The notes beneath the pieces are model-generated. The model was not told where the DNA came from. It saw only the letters and a list, made by a program, of their open reading frames with translations, and searched no databases. 64,000 bases of DNA from Rhynchopus sp. YZ270_cl-10 (lineage: Eukaryota; Euglenozoa; Diplonemea; Diplonemida; Diplonemidae): contig OZ037919.1 of the NCBI GenBank assembly GCA_964035575.1, positions 558,001 through 622,000 of the forward strand. The letters are read 5' to 3'. Below, piece after piece: positions 58,971-64,000 of this stretch. Both the position numbers and the translations under genes were made by a program. The number at the start of each line of letters is the position of its first letter. Position 1 is the first letter of the stretch.

Positions 58971-60010
58971 TACAAATAACCACTCTTGCACTAGGTCTGC
59001 CTGAGTGAGCATCTGGTTTAGATCACTGGATGACTACTGCTACTGCTACTGCTACTGCTACTGCTACTGCTACTGCTACTGCTACTGCTACTGCTACTGC
59101 TACTGCTACTGCTACTGCTACTGCTACTGCTACTGCTACTGCTACTGCTACTGCTACTGCTACTGCTACTGCTACTGCTACTGCTACTGCTACTGCTACT
59201 GCTACTGCTACAATAACCACTCTTGCACGAGGTCTGCCTGAGTGAGCATCTGGTTTAGATCACTGGATGACTACTGCTACTGCTACTGTTACAATAACCA
59301 CTCTTGCACTAGGTCTGCCTGAGTGAGCCTGGTTTAGATCACCGGATGACTACTGCTACTGCTACTGCTACTGCTACTGCTACTGCTACTGCTACTGCTA
59401 CTGCTACTGCTACTGCTACTGCTACTGCTACTGCTACAATAACCACTCTTGCACGAGGTCTGCCTGAGTGAGCATCTGGTTTAGATCACTGGATGACTAC
59501 TGCTACTGCTACTGCTACTGCTACTGCTACTGCTACTGCTACTGCTACTGCTACTGCTACTGCTACTGCTACTGCTACTGCTACTGCTACTGCTACTGCT
59601 ACTGCTACTGCTACTGCTACTGCTACTGCTACTGCTACTGCTACTGCTACTGCTACAATAACCACTCTTGCACGAGGTCTGCCTGAGTGAGCATCTGGTT
59701 TAGATCACTGGATGACTACTGCTACTGCTACTGCTACAATAACCACTCTTGCACTAGGTCTGCCTGAGTGAGCCTGGTTTAGATCACCGGATGACTACTG
59801 CTACTGCTACTGCTACAATAACCACTCTTGCACTAGGTCTGCCTGAGTGAGCCTGGTTTAGATCACCGGATGACTACTGCTACTGCTACTGCTACAATAA
59901 CCACTCTTGCACTAGGTCTGCCTGAGTGAGCATCTGGTTTAGATCACTGGATGACTACTGCTACTGCTACTGCTATAACTAACCACTCTTGCACTAGGTC
60001 TGCCTGGGTT
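58971..60010. repeat. Hierarchical minisatellite: (TACTGC)n arrays between a conserved spacer of about 60 bp
   Basis: Nine copies of a spacer ('ataaccactcttgcac', 'aggtctgcctgagtgagc', 'ggtttagatcac', 'ggatgac') alternate with eight hexamer arrays. Three arrays are long (59034-59210, about 29 units; 59351-59437, about 14; 59496-59655, about 27) and five are short (about 3 units). Spacers come in two types, with or without 'atct' before 'ggtttagatcac', so higher-order units were also duplicated. Confidence 0.95.
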
Positions 60011-60189
60011 TTCAGACACTTCCTCTCTGTTCGCATGACTGTCTGGGTGTTGCAGTACTGAAGTGGTGTGCCAAGGGAGCAGTCAGGCAGCATAGTGCCA
60101 CCCATGTCGCAGGTGTGGAACTCAGTGTGCTCCGGCAGCATGAGATAAGCTTTTATTGTTGTTTGTGCGTTTTCTGCCTGTGTGGACGC

Positions 60190-60830
60190 CTTGGGAGGTA
60201 AGACTAGCTGTGTGAATTCTCATTTTAAGGATGACTAAGCACGAGAGGCTTGGCTCTATCTTACACTCTTTTCTCTAATCTCATACTGTGCTGTTGCAGT
60301 GGTGTGTGATAGTGTGACCTCGGTTTTTCCTCAGGTGTCTGTTTGGGAGCTCTCACTTAATTTTTTTGAAGGTGTCTAGGCACGAGAGTCTGGCTTTTGC
60401 CCTTTCAATATTTTCTCTTTATCAATCAGTGCTGTTTCAGTGGTTTATAAGATTTTGTCTTCAGGTTTTCCTCACTGTGGTCTGACTCCCTGTGTTGACT
60501 AGAGCACCCTTACCTGTGCACTGCTGCATGGCTGGTTTGGGAATCAGTCACCTCCACACAATGGTCTGTCTGTCTGTATGAAGTTGTACCTTTCGCTGAG
60601 CTTAAAGGCGACTTTGCACGTGAGGCTGGGTTTGCCTTGCAAGCCGTTCTCTAACTCAGACTGATCTGTCTCAGTGGTTTGTGGTAGTGTGTCTTGAGTC
60701 TTTTCCCTCAGACGCTAGTACTGTTACTTACTGTTGATGCTGACCAAGCGTGAGAGTCCTGGCTCATCCGACTTACTCGTGTCTCAGTGATGTGGTGCTA
60801 GCTTCCTATCTGCTTGGTGTAAGGTAGCGT
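60190..60830 (+). repeat. Degenerate tandem repeat, about four units
   Basis: Units share 'ctg(t)tgcagtggt(g)tgt', a 'ttttcctcag' block and 'aagcacgagaggcttggct' in that order, with variable spacing of about 115-240 bp (key blocks near 60290, 60427, 60668 and 60782). The last block matches the dispersed 'gaggcttaggttcatctt' motif. It could be decayed repeats or small RNA genes; no promoter was recognised. Confidence 0.45.
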
Positions 60831-62559
60831 CCTTCCTCTTCTTCGTTCCCCTTCCTTTCATGCCTCATCTTGTTCGCCTCTTTCTCTCCAGTCTCTGTTA
60901 CGTCTGTCGGGTCTGTGGTATATGTGTGATGTGTTATCTTGTGTCGAAGGTGGAGATGTACGGGAGGAGTGCGTTCCTCTTATGATCTGTAGTGGTACAC
61001 TGCCACGGGAGGGCTTTGTATTTCACGTCACGTTTATCACAGTCATGCAGTGCTGTTGGATTGGTTTGTGGACAGCTTGTGTGTGGTGTCTGCAGACTCC
61101 TCCTCTCGGTTTTCAATGTCTGCGTGTGAGTAGAGCTCTGACCGACCCGAGAGTGTGCTGGGTGGTTTTGAGTATCAAATTAGAGTGAATCTATTCGCAT
61201 GGCTGCCTGCGTGTGATAGGAACTCTGACCTGCGAGGTTGTCTTGGTTGTTTGTAACAAGGTACTCTTCCTTCTTGGAGCTGTCGGAAACACTCCTGGTG
61301 TGGAGCGCCCCCTTTTGTACAGTTTTGATTTCTCTGAGATGCATGGACGGACGTTCCTGTTATTCTGTCCCTGGCTGTCATGAGAAAACTGTTGCGCCGA
61401 GTACAATACCCCAGCAGCAACCTCAATCTAATCCACACAGTGCTGCAGTGTCTCGAAAAGTTCTCCAACAGCACATTCAATTTTGCAAGGCCCCCCTTGC
61501 GCATTCCCTGCCTGTCCATCAGGGTATACATGACTTCTATACCTACATGCCTGATGTATGAATAGAGGCTTTGCGGGTTTGCGGGTCTCGCAACGTTGTC
61601 GGTTCAGTCTTTCTCCTCCTGCGATGTCCGGCGTTACTCTTTTTCAAGTGTGATTGGTTTGTCGTCCCGCTCTCGCGGACCATCTTCGTACCCACGGACG
61701 TGGTGGGGTCCCTACAGCGTCGACCTTATGCGCCACCGCCCGCGACCCAGGCTGCGTGATAATGTGGGCACGGCGTCCGCCCCTGGGACCAGCAAGACTG
61801 CGTCTGCGACCGAGTGCTACTTCCCCAGCTACGACTTCATCTTCTCTGTACCTCGTGCGACGAGCACCACGACGATGCCGTAGGCGTGCACGACCTGCAG
61901 TGCCGCTGGGTTATGTCACTCCGCCGCCAGTGACTGCGTCAGCCTAGAGTGGTGTATGGAACATCGACTGGCGCGTGACCAGCCACCTTGCAAGGTGGAC
62001 ACACGACACTCCAGGCCGTGGCTGTTTCATATCATCCTCCAGACGACCCGCCAGAGCGATCCTGACTACGGATGGAGGCAGCACGGACCTTGGCAGCGAC
62101 GCGTGCTGTTCTGGCCGATGTGGTGGGTACCTCTGTGTCACAATGTCTGGACATCGAATTACTCTGGCATGTTTAACGACACTAAGCTGAGACCGTGTAC
62201 CGATGTCGTGTCTGTGTTTGGGACTGTGGTGCACCGCTTGGACTTCCGCACTTTCCGGGCCTACAACGGTGATGTGGCTGTGGTCGCTTGTGAGCCGGTG
62301 GAGGGCACTCCATGAATCTGATGCTGGGCGAGAATCCTTCTGTGCCGAATGCCTTCTGCGTGCCGAGCGGCAGGTCTGGGAAGCTGGTGGTGTGTTCAAC
62401 GACGACTATCAATGTGGGCGTCGGCGGTGGTGGCTGGCTGTACGTGTGATATTGGGTGTGGCTCGACGCGTCGTACAGCTGCATGAGCTTGTGTGCGATA
62501 CGCTAGACTTCAACGTTAAGTATGACACGAACCCTTGCCGCGCAGTGCTCTCCCTGACA
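60831..62559. other. Region without convincing gene
   Basis: Composition is more balanced and GC-richer than in the surrounding intergenic DNA, and several frames of 90-130 codons are open on the + strand (e.g. 61956-62315). None has a recognisable domain, start context or splice sites. A decayed gene or an unrecognised intron-rich gene is possible. Confidence 0.4.
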
Positions 62560-62777
62560 TCATGGTTCCGTCGTTCTCGTCCTTCTTCATCCCGATGAAC
62601 TCCTCACCTGCGTTGGGATATGAAAGCCAGAGATCTGCGTTGGGGATTTCATTATCTCTGAAGCTTTCTGGATTTCTCAAATTATCGTAGCGGTTCAGAT
62701 CTCGAATTCCATCTGAAAGAATTCCAGTGACGAGATCAAAACACGCACGATTCTTCCCATCGCAGTTGAGCGATTCG
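62560..62777 (-). pseudogene. Antisense gene-like relic, copy 2
   Basis: The minus strand encodes NCDGKNRACFDLVTGILSDG followed by IRDLNRYDNLRNPESFRDNE, then PNADLWLSYPNAGEEFIGMK in one frame. It is about 90% similar at nucleotide level to 29510-29732. The open frame ends soon after, where similarity to copy 1 also ends. Family not recognised. Confidence 0.55.
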
Positions 62778-62823
62778 GTAAGCTCAAGCAAACAAACAAA
62801 AGGTTAAAGAGTTTGGCGTTACG

Positions 62824-62992
62824 AAAACAAAAGAAGGATTATATTTTGTGCAACCAAATATCAGCCTTTTTGTTTTCGGCTAGCCAACTCTGCAACCGAT
62901 TCAGAAATCATGAGAGATGATTTCTGCAACCGATTCCAAAATCATGCGATATGATTTCTGATGTTATGCAAACGTGACCATGACATTAAAAT
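62824..62992 (+). repeat. Copy of 58290-58458
   Basis: The sequence from 'aagaaggattatattttgtg' through the two ATGATTTCTG palindromes to 'gaccatgacattaaaatttt' is almost identical to that after the 57-58 kb tandem duplication. Confidence 0.9.
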
Positions 62993-63652
62993 TTTCTCCC
63001 ACCCACCCGCTCCTGAGTAACTCTCTACGGTATCGTGGTTCACGTTTATCCTTGCAGCCCTCGTGGGGCAGTCACGCAATGACACCAAGGCCTTGTAGCT
63101 TCGGCCTGCGACACTGTCTTGGGAATGACGGACACCGTCGTTATTCCCTTAGTTGCTGGGCACACCCTCCCTGACTAGGTCGTTATGTCTGCCCTCTCTT
63201 CATCTGCCCTCCATGCACCTCACCGCTTCCTCCTGCACTTCATAGTGATCTTGTGGGTGGTCAACGCTCGTTATATACCTTGACGGCAACGCTGGCTTCC
63301 ATCCTCGCACCTGGCCTACACTGCTTAAGATGACCTGCGGGACGGGTGCCAGACAGTCGGGACGGAGACCCCCGCTCGGCGCCGTAGAGGTCGTTTGCAC
63401 TGGGCGTATTCATAGTGATGATGAACACCACGCTGTCCATCCTCGTGTACGGCTGGTCGTCAGCGCAGGTGCTGACGGTATACTCCGCAGTCTTCGCTGA
63501 GTTTGGACGCTGTGCGGGTGTTTAGCTGGACCATGTACCAACCTGCGTAAGCCCTCCTTCTCCATGTGCCTACCCAAACGACACAGCCTAGCAATGGACG
63601 TCTCGTGGTGAGGCTGATCCCTGGGTGCAAGATTCTACCCGTCGCTGTAGGA

Positions 63653-63686
<34 letters not shown>

Positions 63687-64000
63687 GGTGTTTTTCGTAC
63701 TGTGTGTGTAAGAAGAGAACGTTTGCCATCCGATCAAAGGCTTGCAATATCAATCCTTCTCTCAGGACGCCTCAGTCATGCACGCCGCCTGTGCCCTGTT
63801 GCAGCGCTTCTCCACGTCTTCTCTGTCAACGTCACACAACTTTCTGGCCACAGCTTCACTTCACATTCGTCCCTACTGTAGGGTGGCGCGTTCATCTAGG
63901 GTGCACGGATAAGATGCCGACACCTCTTCTTCCACAGCTCGTGAATGTGTGGCAGTCGGGTTTTGCGCAGTCCACATCACTGCCGCCACAGGAGCAGGCG
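62993..64000. other. Right-edge region
   Basis: No gene recognised. It contains a (GCT)n run of about 10 units at 63655-63686. Composition is GC-richer than in most intergenic DNA here. Confidence 0.5.
63655..63686. repeat. (GCT)n trinucleotide repeat
   Basis: About 10.7 perfect units. Not within a convincing reading frame. Confidence 0.95.

Noticed and set aside
59005-59690. Thr-Ala, Cys-Tyr and Val-Ala repeat frames
   Set aside because: They are translations of the (TACTGC)n arrays.
58971-60010. CRISPR-like array
   Set aside because: The alternating parts are a simple hexamer of variable length and a conserved spacer. There are no unique spacers, no cas genes, and the genome is eukaryotic.
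61956-62598. Open frames with some protein-like stretches (e.g. NVWTSNYSGMFNDTK)
   Set aside because: Too short, without domain, start context or splice support, and the neighbouring frames look equally open. A decayed gene remains possible.
1-64000. tRNA, rRNA, telomere repeats and spliced-leader RNA
   Set aside because: No cloverleaf with A/B boxes, no rRNA segment, no TTAGGG arrays and no known spliced-leader sequence were recognised by eye. A tRNAscan and covariance-model search would be needed to exclude them.

Overview
The window looks like a nuclear contig from a free-living protist, most likely a euglenozoan and perhaps a diplonemid. This is inferred, not proven. The reasons are: (i) every convincing host gene lies on the + strand, as in directional polycistronic clusters; (ii) several starts are preceded by a long pyrimidine tract and an AG, as expected for trans-splice acceptors; (iii) three cis-introns share the donor GTATGT and end in CAG; (iv) there is a LINE of ingi/L1Tc-like layout (APE, RT, RNase H, CCHC knuckle) with a 2A-like NPGP peptide. 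No spliced-leader RNA or rRNA was recognised, so taxonomy stays open.

Layout. 0.7-6.8 kb: a nearly complete non-LTR retrotransposon. ORF1 and ORF2 are in different frames, and one homopolymer frame break lies in the endonuclease. 6.8-10.5 kb: nested dispersed repeats rich in hairpins with three-base loops, an element with about 0.15 kb inverted ends, and a poly(A)-tailed retroposon-like stretch. 10.5-19.0 kb: three tandem GH20 beta-N-acetylhexosaminidase genes. 20.1-24.8 kb: a two-exon EF-hand/ADP-ribosyltransferase fusion gene and a two-exon secreted Cys-rich repeat protein. 24.8-30.0 kb: repeats only, including a 584-bp direct repeat and an antisense gene-like relic. 30.0-34.0 kb: a type II membrane GH31-like protein and a mitochondrial ACOT9-like acyl-CoA thioesterase. 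35.4-38.8 kb: a 3.45-kb TA-flanked terminal-inverted-repeat element holding smaller MITE-like copies and a 35-copy heptamer satellite. 38.9-41.3 kb: an LRR-like gene with a long disordered middle. 41.5-42.7 kb: a near-perfect 553-bp foldback between G-runs. 43.8-48.3 kb: a two-exon gene of unknown function whose stop codon lies inside a small MITE, and a low-complexity gene ending in a PP1-docking RVSF motif. 48.3-64.0 kb: no convincing gene, but many repeat families, a 9-bp satellite, a 0.7-kb tandem duplication and a hierarchical hexamer minisatellite.

Working together. The hexosaminidases and the GH31-like protein suggest glycan handling in the secretory or extracellular space, in keeping with a phagotrophic or saprotrophic cell. 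The other genes have no evident functional link. The strongest candidates for new biology are the LINE's recoding layout (in-frame A AAA AAC heptamer, no ORF2 AUG, 2A-like peptide), the calcium-binding ART fusion, the three-base-loop hairpins shared by otherwise unrelated repeats, and the conserved intergenic motif families.
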